From Pseudomonas sp. RGM2987 (GTDB lineage: Bacteria > Pseudomonadota > Gammaproteobacteria > Pseudomonadales > Pseudomonadaceae), in NCBI RefSeq assembly GCF_022952855.1, contig NZ_JALJDX010000181.1, forward strand, positions 1 to 44,441: a stretch of DNA of 44,441 nt, read 5' to 3'. The notes under the pieces were generated by a model. It saw only the letters and a program-made list of their open reading frames with translations, was not told the DNA's origin and did not search any database. Made by a program: the position numbers and the translations under genes. Shown here in pieces: positions 8,419-16,555 of the stretch. Position 1 is the first letter of the stretch. Every line of letters begins with the position of its first letter.

Positions 8419-11400
8419 CTAGGTATGTTCGGAGACGATCTCGCCTGGGGAGAGCATCCACCGCCAATGAGGAAGCTCCAGGCCAAAGGTCGGACCCAGG
8501 GCTATTGCCTGTGCAAGCATCAGTGACCTGTTCAACGTAGAGACCTGCGCCCATTTCACGCACTGTTCGCGCAACGAGCGCAGTGTCCCGTCGTCCAGGG
8601 GGGGATTCTGGCTGAGCCCTTCGCGAGCCAGGTCCTGATAGAGGCTGAGATGGTGATCGCACAAGTTGGTTTTTCTCAGGCTTGTTGGGGCGATCACACG
8701 GGATTGATCGGTATCGAGGGTCCACTTGCGCGCCTTGAGGTGATAACTCAAGGTGCCGGGCGAGCCATCCTTGAGCGCCATATTGGCCACCTTCAGTTGT
8801 GCCGATGCTAACCGTGACAATGGGTGGGGCAGGTCGGCTTCGGGATCGACCGGGGGAGAAAAATACCGGCCATCCAACGCCGTTACATAAATGCGCTCGA
8901 ACAGGCTGTCGACTGTATGGACGACGCCCTGGGCCGTGATGACATGTATCTGGTCGACAAGGTCGTCCTCTGCGTAGGTGGGTAGATGAAGGACCGTCGT
9001 GCCCACTTGCAGCAGGTTATTGGCCAGTTTGATTTCGACCTCTCCGAGGCGGGTGGCGTCGAGTTCCCAGGTGGACGCGTGGGGGAGGCGGGGATTGGCG
9101 CCGGCCAGTGCGCCTGGCGTGGACAGGCGTAGCGTCATGCCCGGGCTCAGGTGGACAAGGTACGTGGCCCCTTGGCCTGTCAGCACCTCGATACCGCTCT
9201 GTTCAACGGCTGGCGTGAGCATCGCGCAAGTCGCCTGGCTGCCCATGGGGTGGGGTTTCTTATCCAGGGGCTGGAGAAACGCGTAGTGTTTTCTGGTCGG
9301 CGTGAGTGAAAGGGGGGCTAGTGTTTTCCATGCCACCGGATCTTTGTCGATGAATCCTTTGTCCAGCAACCGCGCAGGGTCGGGGGTGGGGATGGCCAGG
9401 CGGTAGGAGGCGCCGTCGCGCATGATCAGGATGAAAGTGTGCTGTGAATCCAGCGCGGAAAACGCACGTCGCCCGTTGGCCTTTGTTCGCGCGCTGTAGC
9501 GCTCATCGGAACGGGCCAGGTTGTTCAGGATGACACGGCGACTGCCAAAATCCAGGGTGAGACCGCACTCGCCATATTTCACCGTGTCCCCTTCGTCTTC
9601 CTGGATGACGTAGGCGTTGTAGTGAGCTTCGACCCGAGTCAGTTCGCTATGGACATAGTCCAGGTGAAGCGTGGTGGAATATTGGCTTTTTTGTCTCACC
9701 TTGAGCGTGGTGAATTCAATCAACCGGGAAACGTAGCAGCTCGTGTCTTTATCGTGAGCCACCCGGCGCTCGCTTCGGTCATTGAGGATGGCTGGGTTTC
9801 GCGGTATGCCGAGCTGCACCAGGATGGCTTCAATGACCAGGGGGCTGTCGTGTTCGAGGGTCTCCGGCAGGTCCGGCACCAGGTGGAAGCCGTCCTTCGT
9901 GATGAAGGTCAACCGGTTGTTCTGCAGGGATCTTGGGTAGTCCGTGTCGGCATAAACGTGGTGGATGGTGACTTTGCGTGACTCCCAGTCATTGCCATCG
10001 AAGCACGCCGTGATGACCAGGTTGCCTTGTTCGATCACCCAGCTTTCAATCAGGTCGGCGCGCCAGTCCAGTGTGATGAGGCTGCTGCCCACGCCGTCTT
10101 CGGTGACCGATACGTGGCCGGGTTTATGGGCAATGACGTACGCATCATCCCCAGGCCCACCGTCGGCGTTGCGGTTGTTGCCGCCGAGAATGAAGATCCG
10201 GTCATCACCCGCGCCGGCCTCGATGACATCGTTGCCGCGGGACTTGATGATGTTTGCACCGGCGCTGCCCTTGATGACATGGGTTCCGCCCTCAAGGATT
10301 TCCACATGTTCGATGCTTTCAAGGAGCGCGTGACGATACTGTTTGCTTCCATTCCTGGGACATTCCTGAGTGAGGATGGACGCCTGCCCTGCCTCCAGGT
10401 CGATGTGATAACCCAGTCGTGGTGTCTGACCATGAGCAGGGCCCCCAGCCAGTATCAACGCGTCGTTACCCAGGCCACCCACCAGTCTGTTCGGCGCAGG
10501 CGCGTCATCTCCAGCGGCGAGCTCTGTCGAGCCCTCGAAGACGAACACGTCATCTTTCGCGCCGCCCATCAGCCGTTTGACCCCTGATCCGTAGTGGAAA
10601 ACGTTCGGCTTGTTTTCAGCCCCGACAATCGTGTCGTTGCCGCCGCCGATGTACCAATGGACGCCTTTGTGTTCCGCTGCCGCCTCGATGACCGCGCCGG
10701 GCGTTTCGTCCGTGACGCCTTGGCGGGCATCGATCCAGTCATCGCTGTCCTTGATTTTCGGGCGTACGGTGGTTGCTTGGTATTTTTCGCCGGTCCACCA
10801 GTTCCAGGTGTTATAGGTCACCTGCTCGAGTTCCACGGTGAACTGACCGTTCACGATCGCTTCGGTGCTGTCTTTCAACGGGCCCTTGAGCAAGTTCAAG
10901 GCGTTGGTCCGCAGCTGCCTGGTGTGTTCGGCGGTCGCCTTGGCGAGGGTGTAGCGCTGCTGGATATCGTCGTCGGGGTCGATTGTCCAGAAGGCGAACC
11001 ACCCCGTTCGCAGACGCTCGTGGGCGCTGAGCGTTATGTAGTCGTCGATTTCATCGACCTGACGAATCGCCCCCCAGACCTGCGACCCGACCACCAGGAT
11101 AAGCCCGGCGGCGAGACCCACAGGACCTGCTGAAGTGAACCCCGCCAGCGCTGCCATGCCGATGGTCAGGGTCATGGCGGCGCTGGTGACGCTCAAGGCT
11201 GCGCTGACGTAATGATCGGTGGCCGCTTTGCCGTTCGCGTTGGCGGCGGCCTTGAAAGCGTCAACCGCAGAGACGATGTCGAAAGGCAGGGTCAACACAC
11301 TGGCGATCAGCCCACTCCCACGGGCCAAACGAGTCGCGAACGTGGTTTTCGCGAAATCCCCCAGGGAGCGCTGACCGGCCTGGATCATTTGCGTGGCTTG

Positions 11401-12144
11401 TCGGGTCACCAGCGCTTCGACACCCAAGGAAGCCACTTCGGCGGCCACGCTGGCGCCGTTGAACAGGGTCTGGTAATCGTCCTTGTTGCCGATGGCGTCC
11501 TGCAGGCCGCGCAGGCCACTGTAGATGCCAAAGGCCTGGAGCCCCAGGCCGGTGGGAATGAGGATCTGGCTCTTGGTCTTGTTTACCCAGTTCAGTGAAG
11601 TTTGGGCAAACTGATGAGGATCGAGGCCCTGCGCAGACTTCAGGAGTTTTTCCAGGATATTGTGGTAACTGCCCGCTTCAGCCCGTACTTCAGGGTTTGC
11701 TCTTAATAATGCACGCGCAGAGCGTGACCGTTGACTGGCTATTTCAAAAAGCAACGTCGGCAGGCGGTAGTCGTTTGCGTCGGTGGTCAGTTTTATGCGG
11801 GTTTCGACATCCGTTGCATTGAACTGCAGTGAGTCCAGGAAAAAACGACTGGGGGTACGAAAGAAACTGTTTTCACCGTTCAGTACCTGGCCATCGGTCG
11901 TAGCCCCCAGGGCATCCAAGGCGGAGCGGGTAACGGCTATGGAGCCGATATGGAGCGGGCCGTAAAGTTTGTCGACGACCTCAAGTTGGGCTTGCCGGTG
12001 CTTATGTTCCGGACTGAGCTGCGGCTGATCGGCGACTTTGAAGTCGAGCGTCTCGATCGTATGCTCATTGGCCTGAAAGACGATATCGCTAATGACGACA
12101 GCCCGGTCATCAGCAGCGGAAGAGGGCGCTATAAGTTGGGCCAT
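8419..12144 (-). CDS. Large RTX-like protein with toxin pore/translocation-like segment
   Basis: 1241-aa protein. About 195-360 is strongly hydrophobic and Gly/Ala-rich (LIPTGLGLQAFGIYSGL; LTLPFDIVSAVDAF; TLTIGMAALAGFTSAGPVGL), resembling the TcdA/TcdB-type pore-forming region also present in Mcf/FitD insect toxins. About 498-670 holds degenerate calcium-binding RTX repeats (IGGGNDTIVG, MGGAKDDVFVFEG, VGGLGNDALILAGG, GAGDDRIFILGG, DGGPGDDAYVI). The last 500 residues are unassigned. No glycosyltransferase or protease head is seen, so it would be a delivery core without a known enzymatic part. ATG at 12144 follows AAGGAAG. No type I secretion genes are adjacent. The toxin assignment is inference; a large surface or calcium-binding protein is the alternative. 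Confidence 0.7.
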   Translation of the reverse strand: MAQLIAPSSAADDRAVVISDIVFQANEHTIETLDFKVADQPQLSPEHKHRQAQLEVVDKLYGPLHIGSIAVTRSALDALGATTDGQVLNGENSFFRTPSRFFLDSLQFNATDVETRIKLTTDANDYRLPTLLFEIASQRSRSARALLRANPEVRAEAGSYHNILEKLLKSAQGLDPHQFAQTSLNWVNKTKSQILIPTGLGLQAFGIYSGLRGLQDAIGNKDDYQTLFNGASVAAEVASLGVEALVTRQATQMIQAGQRSLGDFAKTTFATRLARGSGLIASVLTLPFDIVSAVDAFKAAANANGKAATDHYVSAALSVTSAAMTLTIGMAALAGFTSAGPVGLAAGLILVVGSQVWGAIRQVDEIDDYITLSAHERLRTGWFAFWTIDPDDDIQQRYTLAKATAEHTRQLRTNALNLLKGPLKDSTEAIVNGQFTVELEQVTYNTWNWWTGEKYQATTVRPKIKDSDDWIDARQGVTDETPGAVIEAAAEHKGVHWYIGGGNDTIVGAENKPNVFHYGSGVKRLMGGAKDDVFVFEGSTELAAGDDAPAPNRLVGGLGNDALILAGGPAHGQTPRLGYHIDLEAGQASILTQECPRNGSKQYRHALLESIEHVEILEGGTHVIKGSAGANIIKSRGNDVIEAGAGDDRIFILGGNNRNADGGPGDDAYVIAHKPGHVSVTEDGVGSSLITLDWRADLIESWVIEQGNLVITACFDGNDWESRKVTIHHVYADTDYPRSLQNNRLTFITKDGFHLVPDLPETLEHDSPLVIEAILVQLGIPRNPAILNDRSERRVAHDKDTSCYVSRLIEFTTLKVRQKSQYSTTLHLDYVHSELTRVEAHYNAYVIQEDEGDTVKYGECGLTLDFGSRRVILNNLARSDERYSARTKANGRRAFSALDSQHTFILIMRDGASYRLAIPTPDPARLLDKGFIDKDPVAWKTLAPLSLTPTRKHYAFLQPLDKKPHPMGSQATCAMLTPAVEQSGIEVLTGQGATYLVHLSPGMTLRLSTPGALAGANPRLPHASTWELDATRLGEVEIKLANNLLQVGTTVLHLPTYAEDDLVDQIHVITAQGVVHTVDSLFERIYVTALDGRYFSPPVDPEADLPHPLSRLASAQLKVANMALKDGSPGTLSYHLKARKWTLDTDQSRVIAPTSLRKTNLCDHHLSLYQDLAREGLSQNPPLDDGTLRSLREQCVKWAQVSTLNRSLMLAQAIALGPTFGLELPHWRWMLSPGEIVSEHT

Positions 12145-12284
12145 TGTGAACTTCCTTGTTCAACGATGTTTGAATGGCCCTCTATGTAAGGTGTTTTCCC
12201 AAGTGCTGTATATCGATGGGTTGTTGCCACGTTTTGCCATTAGCTCAAGTCACGCAAATGAGGTCGTCAGGCGACACCGAAGGC

Positions 12285-12914
12285 TCAGTGGGCGGACAAC
12301 AACGACGCTGCACCCGCGCCGCCAAACAGGCCTGCGCTGATCCGGTTGAACCAGCTCTGGCCCTTGCCTGTGCGCAGATAGCGCGCCGCGCCGTGGGCGC
12401 CGAGGCCGTAGGCCAGCTTGCAGAGCAGGTCGAGTACGGTCCAGGTGGCGATCATGATCAGCAGTTGTGGCAGGAACGGCTGCTGGGCGCTCAAGAACTG
12501 CGGCAAGAATGCGGCGAAGAACAGGATGTCTTTCGGGTTGCTGGCACCCAATACGAATGCCCGGCCGAACAGTGCGCGAAAACGTGGCACGGCGGCGGCC
12601 TGGGGCACTTCGGCGCCCTGGGCGGGTTGGCGCGATTGCTGCCAGCTCTGCCAGGCCAGGTAGAACAGGTACAGCGCACCGACGATCTTCAGCGCGCTGA
12701 ACAATTTTTCCGAGGCCAGCAGCAACGCACCGAGCCCCAGCGCCGAGGCACTCAGCAGACAGATCGAGGCGAACACGCCACCGAGAAACGCCGGGTAGGA
12801 GCGGCGCAGGCCGTAGTTCAGGCTGTTGCCGATCATCAACAGCGACAGTGGGCCGGGGATGAGGATCACCACCAGGGCTGCACCGCTGAACAACAGCCAG
12901 GTTTCCAGATTCAT
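12285..12914 (-). CDS. LysE/RhtB-family amino-acid exporter
   Basis: 209-aa inner-membrane protein with about six hydrophobic segments. The N-terminus (ETWLLFSGAALVVILIPGPLSLLMIGNSLNYGLR) carries the LysE/RhtB pattern with the PGP motif in the first helix and a Gly-rich second segment. NPKDILFFAAFLPQF near 125-140 is the second family motif. Substrate unknown; members export amino acids such as homoserine, threonine or lysine. The ATG at 12914 follows AGGAGC. It lies 64 bp after the purine permease, with a terminator hairpin between, so it is probably transcribed separately or by read-through. Confidence 0.85.
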   Translation of the reverse strand: MNLETWLLFSGAALVVILIPGPLSLLMIGNSLNYGLRRSYPAFLGGVFASICLLSASALGLGALLLASEKLFSALKIVGALYLFYLAWQSWQQSRQPAQGAEVPQAAAVPRFRALFGRAFVLGASNPKDILFFAAFLPQFLSAQQPFLPQLLIMIATWTVLDLLCKLAYGLGAHGAARYLRTGKGQSWFNRISAGLFGGAGAASLLSAH

Positions 12915-12933
12915 TGCTTTGCTCCTGATAGAC

Positions 12934-12959
12934 AAAAGCCTCACCCGACGGGGTGAGGC
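12934..12959 (-). terminator. Terminator of the purine permease gene
   Basis: GCCTCACCC (12938-12946) pairs with GGGTGAGGC (12951-12959) over GACG. On the minus strand the hairpin is followed by TTTT (12934-12937). The T run is short, so termination may be partial. Confidence 0.7.
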
Positions 12960-12978
12960 GGATGGCACCGTGTGCCGC

Positions 12979-14328
12979 TTACAAGAAGATGAACTTGGCG
13001 ATGAAAATCGCGCAGAGCACCCACAGGCTGACGGAAATTTCCTTGCGCTTGCCGGTGCACGCCTTGAGCACCACGTAGGTGATGAAACCCAGGGCGATAC
13101 CGTCGGCCACCGAGAACGTCAGGGGCATCATGATGGCCGTGACAATGGCCGGGATGCTGTCGGTCGCTTCGTCCCATTCGATGTGGGCCATGCCGCCCAT
13201 CATCAGCATGGCGACGTAAATCAGCGCACCGGCGGTAGCGTAGGCGGGGATCATCCCGGCCAGCGGCGCGAAGAACATCGCGGCAATAAATAGCACACCG
13301 ACCGTCACGGCGGTAAGCCCTGTACGACCACCCGCCGCCACACCGGCGGCGCTTTCCACATAGCTGGTCACCGGCGGCACGCCGACCATGGCGCCAAAGA
13401 CGCTGGAGGCGCTGTCGGCCTTCAGGGCGCGGGACAGGTTTTCGATCTTGCCGTCAGGCTTGACCAGGCCGGCGCGCTGGGCCACGCCCATCAAGGTGCC
13501 GGCGGTGTCGAACATGTGCACGAACAGGAACGCCAGCACCACGCTGATCATGCTGACGTTGAACACGCCGGCCACGTCCATCGCCATCCAGGTCGGCGCC
13601 AGGCTCGGTGGCGTCGACATGACGCCGTTGTACTGCACCAGGCCTAGGCCCCAGCCGGCCAGGGTCACGGCGATGATGCTGATCAGGATCGCGCCGAACA
13701 CCCGGTGATAGCTGAGCACGGCGATCATCAGGAAACACACGGCGGCCAGGAGCGGACCGGGTTCACGCAACGAGCCGAGCTTGATCAGCGTGGCGGGGCT
13801 GTCGACGATGATCCCAGCGGTCTTCAGACCAATCAGCCCGAGGAACAACCCGACCCCGGCGCCCATGGCGAACCGCAGGCTCACCGGAATGCTGTTGAGC
13901 AGCCACTCCCGAACTCGCGACAGGGTCAGGACCATGAACAGCACGCCGGAAATGAACACCGCGCCCAAGGCCGTTTCCCAGTGGTAGCCCATGGTGCCGA
14001 CCACGGTGTAGGTAAAGAAGGCATTCAGGCCCATGCCCGGCGCCAGGCCTACCGGCCAGTTGGCGTACAGGCCCATCAACAGGCAGCCCAGAGCGGCGGC
14101 GATGCAGGTGGCGACGAATGCCGCGCCGTGGTCGATACCGGCGTCGGCCATGATGTTGGGGTTGACGAAGATGATGTAGGCCATGGTGATGAAGGTCGTC
14201 AGGCCGGCAATCAGCTCGGTCTTCACCGTGGTGCCGTGCAAGCTGAGTTTGAAGAGGCGTTCCAGCCAGCCACTGCGAAGGGGCGGCGAAAGGTCCAGCG
14301 TCTGGGCTTCGGGTTTGCGGCTTTCCAC
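12979..14328 (-). CDS. AzgA-type NCS2 purine permease (adenine/guanine/hypoxanthine)
   Basis: 449-aa inner-membrane proton symporter of the AzgA branch of the NCS2 family. Marks: TELIAGLTTFITMAYIIFVNPNI near residues 36-58, PVGLAPGMGLNAFFTY in the TM3 region, FVHMFDTAGTLMGVAQRAGL around 265-285, and GVPPVTSYVESAAGVAAGGRTGLTAV around 315-340, which carries the substrate-site residues. About 12-14 membrane segments. Start is GTG at 14328 after GAGGAG. The neighbouring purine catabolic genes and the operator in its promoter support import of purine bases to feed the urate pathway, although xanthine dehydrogenase genes are not in the window. Confidence 0.92.
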   Translation of the reverse strand: MESRKPEAQTLDLSPPLRSGWLERLFKLSLHGTTVKTELIAGLTTFITMAYIIFVNPNIMADAGIDHGAAFVATCIAAALGCLLMGLYANWPVGLAPGMGLNAFFTYTVVGTMGYHWETALGAVFISGVLFMVLTLSRVREWLLNSIPVSLRFAMGAGVGLFLGLIGLKTAGIIVDSPATLIKLGSLREPGPLLAAVCFLMIAVLSYHRVFGAILISIIAVTLAGWGLGLVQYNGVMSTPPSLAPTWMAMDVAGVFNVSMISVVLAFLFVHMFDTAGTLMGVAQRAGLVKPDGKIENLSRALKADSASSVFGAMVGVPPVTSYVESAAGVAAGGRTGLTAVTVGVLFIAAMFFAPLAGMIPAYATAGALIYVAMLMMGGMAHIEWDEATDSIPAIVTAIMMPLTFSVADGIALGFITYVVLKACTGKRKEISVSLWVLCAIFIAKFIFL

Positions 14329-14422
14329 AGCGAGTACTCCTCAAGAGTTTTATTGTTATTTCCAGCGCCGCACGCCTAGGGGCTGGTTGCGAGGCTTTGA
14401 GGCAGGTAAGGCTGGCGAAGTG

Positions 14423-14438
14423 TTGACCGTATGGTCAG
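14423..14438. promoter_or_regulatory. RutR-like box upstream of the purine permease
   Basis: TTGACCGTATGGTCAG matches the E. coli RutR consensus TTGACCANNTGGTCAA at 12 of 14 fixed positions. It lies about 18 bp downstream of the predicted -10, a position suited to repression. A RutR-like TetR protein is encoded at 42709-43314. Confidence 0.5.
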
Positions 14439-14464
14439 GAACTCGCACGAAGCGAATTATGCTT

Positions 14465-14474
14465 TTGTATACAA
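14465..14474. promoter_or_regulatory. TTGTATACAA operator in the permease promoter spacer
   Basis: Perfect palindrome TTGTATACAA between the predicted -35 and -10 elements of the permease promoter, identical to the puuE and gcl sites. Confidence 0.7.
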
Positions 14475-14538
14475 ATAAAGCAAATAATGTTTTTCATGTT
14501 GTCGACGAAATGTTGGGCGATAGGGATATATCGCCCCT

Positions 14539-14626
14539 GTGGGAGCGGGCTTGCTCGCGAAAGCGGTAGGTCGGGCGGCATCTGTGTTGAATGTGCCGCC
14601 GTCTTCGCGAGCAAGCCCGCTCCCAC
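14539..14626. repeat. REPIN, family A
   Basis: REP at 14539-14561 (GTGGGAGCGGGCTTGCTCGC...) and its inverted mate at 14604-14626, separated by 42 bp. Confidence 0.9.
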
Positions 14627-14673
14627 AGTGGACCGTGGTGACTGAAGGACTTGTGTTCGACGACGCTATCCCT

Positions 14674-14695
14674 GTGGGAGCGAGCTTGCTCGCGA
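14674..14695. repeat. Single REP, family A variant
   Basis: Solo copy GTGGGAGCGAGCTTGCTCGC plus GA, without an inverted mate, just downstream of the marR gene. The GAGC variant is also found at 25540-25761. Confidence 0.85.
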
Positions 14696-14726
14696 TGGCG
14701 CCCGTTCAGACAACATCAGATTGAGG

Positions 14727-15158
14727 TTAAGCCTTCCCCAACCCCTGATTCACCGCCAACCAGCCATTCACCGCTTCCTCCCCCGCCTCGGCAAACACCC
14801 GCTCCAGCAATTTCACCTGTTCGCGACGCAACGCCTGCTCGAACCGCTGGCCCTCGGCAGTCAGCGCCAGCAGGCGTTTACGCTTGTCGGTTTCGGAGGC
14901 GACGCTGTCCACCAGGTGCATTTCCATCAACTGGCGCAGCGGCATATTCAGCGCCTGTTTGCTCACGCCCAGCAGCGCCAGCAGTTCTTTCACACTCAAC
15001 GACGGATAGCGGGCAATGAAGAACACGATGCGCTGGTGAACCCGGCTCAACCCGCGACGCTCGAGCATTTCATCGGCCTTGGCGGTGAATGCCTGGTAGC
15101 CGAAGAAGAACGCTTCCATGGCCAACTGTTGGGAGATTGGATTTTTAAGGTCAAGCAT
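14727..15158 (-). CDS. MarR-family transcriptional regulator
   Basis: 143-aa winged-helix repressor. The pattern LSRVHQRIVFFIARYPSLSVKELLALLGVSKQALNMPLRQLMEMHLVD (about 37-84) is the MarR DNA-binding core, followed by the wing ETDKRKRLLALTAEG. Divergent from the aminotransferase gene at 15239 with an 80-bp gap that holds two GTCAA-N5-TTGAC palindromes, one overlapping its own start codon. It therefore probably represses itself and the aminotransferase gene. Ligand unknown. Confidence 0.9.
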   Translation of the reverse strand: MLDLKNPISQQLAMEAFFFGYQAFTAKADEMLERRGLSRVHQRIVFFIARYPSLSVKELLALLGVSKQALNMPLRQLMEMHLVDSVASETDKRKRLLALTAEGQRFEQALRREQVKLLERVFAEAGEEAVNGWLAVNQGLGKA

Positions 15159-15164
15159 GTTGAC
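15150..15164. promoter_or_regulatory. GTCAA-N5-TTGAC operator 1, over the marR start
   Basis: GTCAAGCATGTTGAC. It includes the marR start codon (15156-15158). Same architecture as the site at 15192. Confidence 0.6.
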
Positions 15165-15191
15165 GTTTCCACAGAGGTCAGAGTAATTTCG

Positions 15192-15206
15192 GTCAACCAG
15201 TTTGAC
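15192..15206. promoter_or_regulatory. GTCAA-N5-TTGAC operator 2, marR/aminotransferase gap
   Basis: GTCAACCAGTTTGAC, 42 bp (four helical turns) from operator 1 and 33 bp before the aminotransferase start. Such inverted repeats are typical MarR sites. Confidence 0.6.
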
Positions 15207-15238
15207 TCATTATTCCAACGACCGGCTACAGGTGACCC

Positions 15239-16405
15239 ATGGCTTTCTCCGAACGTGTCTCGCGCCTCAAGAGTTCTTTGATACGAGAAATCCTCGCGGC
15301 GGCGCAGCGCCCTGAAGTGATGTCGTTCGCCGGCGGCTTGCCGGCCGAGGCCATGCTGCCGAAGGTGGAGTGGGCAGACATGCCGGTGTCCATGGGCCAA
15401 TACGGCATGAGCGAAGGCGAGCCGGCGCTGCGCGAAGCCCTGGCGGCGCAGGCGCGCTCGCTGGGACTGGCCTGTGAAGCGAGCCAGGTGCTGGTGGTCA
15501 GCGGTTCGCAGCAAACCCTCGATCTGGCGGCGAAGCTGCACATCGACGTCGGCACCCCGGTGATGTTGGAAGCGCCCACGTACCTGGCGGCGTTGCAGAT
15601 TTTCCAACTGTTCGGCGCTGACTGCATCACGGTGCCCCTGGAAGCCGACGGTCCGGACCTGCAACAGCTGCGGGCTCGACTGGAGCGTCATCGCCCGGCA
15701 TTCATCTACCTGATTCCGACGTTCCAGAATCCCTCGGCCGTGCGCTACAGCGAGGCCAAGCGCGACGCAGTGGCCGCCTTGCTGGATGAGTTCGGTGTGA
15801 CGCTGATCGAAGACGAACCCTACCGCGAGCTGACGTTTGATGGCGCCAGCGCCACGCCAATCACCAGCCGCTTGAAGAAGGCCAGTTGGATCTACACCGG
15901 AACCGTGTCGAAGACCTTGTTGCCGGGGCTAAGGGTGGGCTATCTGATTGCCAGCCCGGACTTGTTCCCGCACCTGCTGCGGCTCAAGCAATCGGCGGAC
16001 TTGCACACCAATCGCATCGGCCAGTGGCAGGCGTTGCAATGGATCGGGACCGAACAGTACCGAAGCCATTTGTGCGAGTTGAGGGCTTTCTACCGCGACC
16101 GGCGCGACCGCTTCCAGGCCGCGCTGCACAAGCATTTTCATGACATCGCGGACTGGAACGTACCCCAGGGCGGGCTGTTTTTCTGGCTGACCCTCAAGCA
16201 ACCGCTGGATACCCGCACCTTGCTCGACGCCGCATTGGCGGCCGATGTGGCGTTCATGCCGGGCGAGCCGTTCTTTCCCGAGCCGGACAAGCATCCGGGG
16301 CATCTGCGCTTGAATTTCAGCCACATCGATCCGGCGCGGCTGGATGAAGGGCTCAGGCGGCTGGCGGGGGTGGTGCGGGAGGGGTTGGCTGTGAAAGCAG
16401 CCTGA
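15239..16405 (+). CDS. PLP-dependent aminotransferase, class I/II
   Basis: 388-aa fold-type I enzyme of the 2-aminoadipate/MocR-like aminotransferase group (without the GntR DNA-binding head). Visible marks: MSFAGGLP (28-35), PTFQNPSAVRY (160-170), EDEPYREL (191-198) and the PLP lysine Lys225 in SKTLLPGLRVGY, with Arg232 for the phosphate. The C-terminal HLRLNFSHID carries the substrate carboxylate Arg. The ATG at 15239 follows AGGTGA. The amino donor cannot be read from sequence; alpha-aminoadipate, aromatic or branched-chain substrates are possible. The divergent marR and its paired operators suggest induction by a specific compound. Confidence 0.88.
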   Translation: MAFSERVSRLKSSLIREILAAAQRPEVMSFAGGLPAEAMLPKVEWADMPVSMGQYGMSEGEPALREALAAQARSLGLACEASQVLVVSGSQQTLDLAAKLHIDVGTPVMLEAPTYLAALQIFQLFGADCITVPLEADGPDLQQLRARLERHRPAFIYLIPTFQNPSAVRYSEAKRDAVAALLDEFGVTLIEDEPYRELTFDGASATPITSRLKKASWIYTGTVSKTLLPGLRVGYLIASPDLFPHLLRLKQSADLHTNRIGQWQALQWIGTEQYRSHLCELRAFYRDRRDRFQAALHKHFHDIADWNVPQGGLFFWLTLKQPLDTRTLLDAALAADVAFMPGEPFFPEPDKHPGHLRLNFSHIDPARLDEGLRRLAGVVREGLAVKAA

Positions 16406-16439
16406 CATCAGGACGTTTTTGCAGTGGTTTGCTGGCCCC

Positions 16440-16529
16440 TTCGCGAGCAAGCCCGCTCCCACAGGGATCGGTGCTGAATACAAATTTTGTGTTCGCCATA
16501 TCCACTGTGGGAGCGGGCTTGCTTGCGAA
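16440..16529. repeat. REPIN, family A, outward orientation
   Basis: REPs at 16440-16462 and 16507-16529 in the order TTCGCGAGC... then GTGGGAGC..., the reverse of the 14539 element. It lies between the convergent aminotransferase and glutaredoxin-like genes. Confidence 0.9.
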
Positions 16530-16555
16530 GAGGTCCTAAGCACACCAGAAAATTG

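Larger units (their letters stand above)
14329..14726. promoter_or_regulatory. Control region of the purine permease, plus REPs
   Basis: 398-bp region without a gene. On the minus strand, TTGCTT (14478-14483) - 16 bp - CATAAT (14456-14461) is a good sigma-70 promoter. The TTGTATACAA palindrome fills its spacer and a RutR-like box lies just downstream. The part beyond 14530 is REP sequence. Confidence 0.65.
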
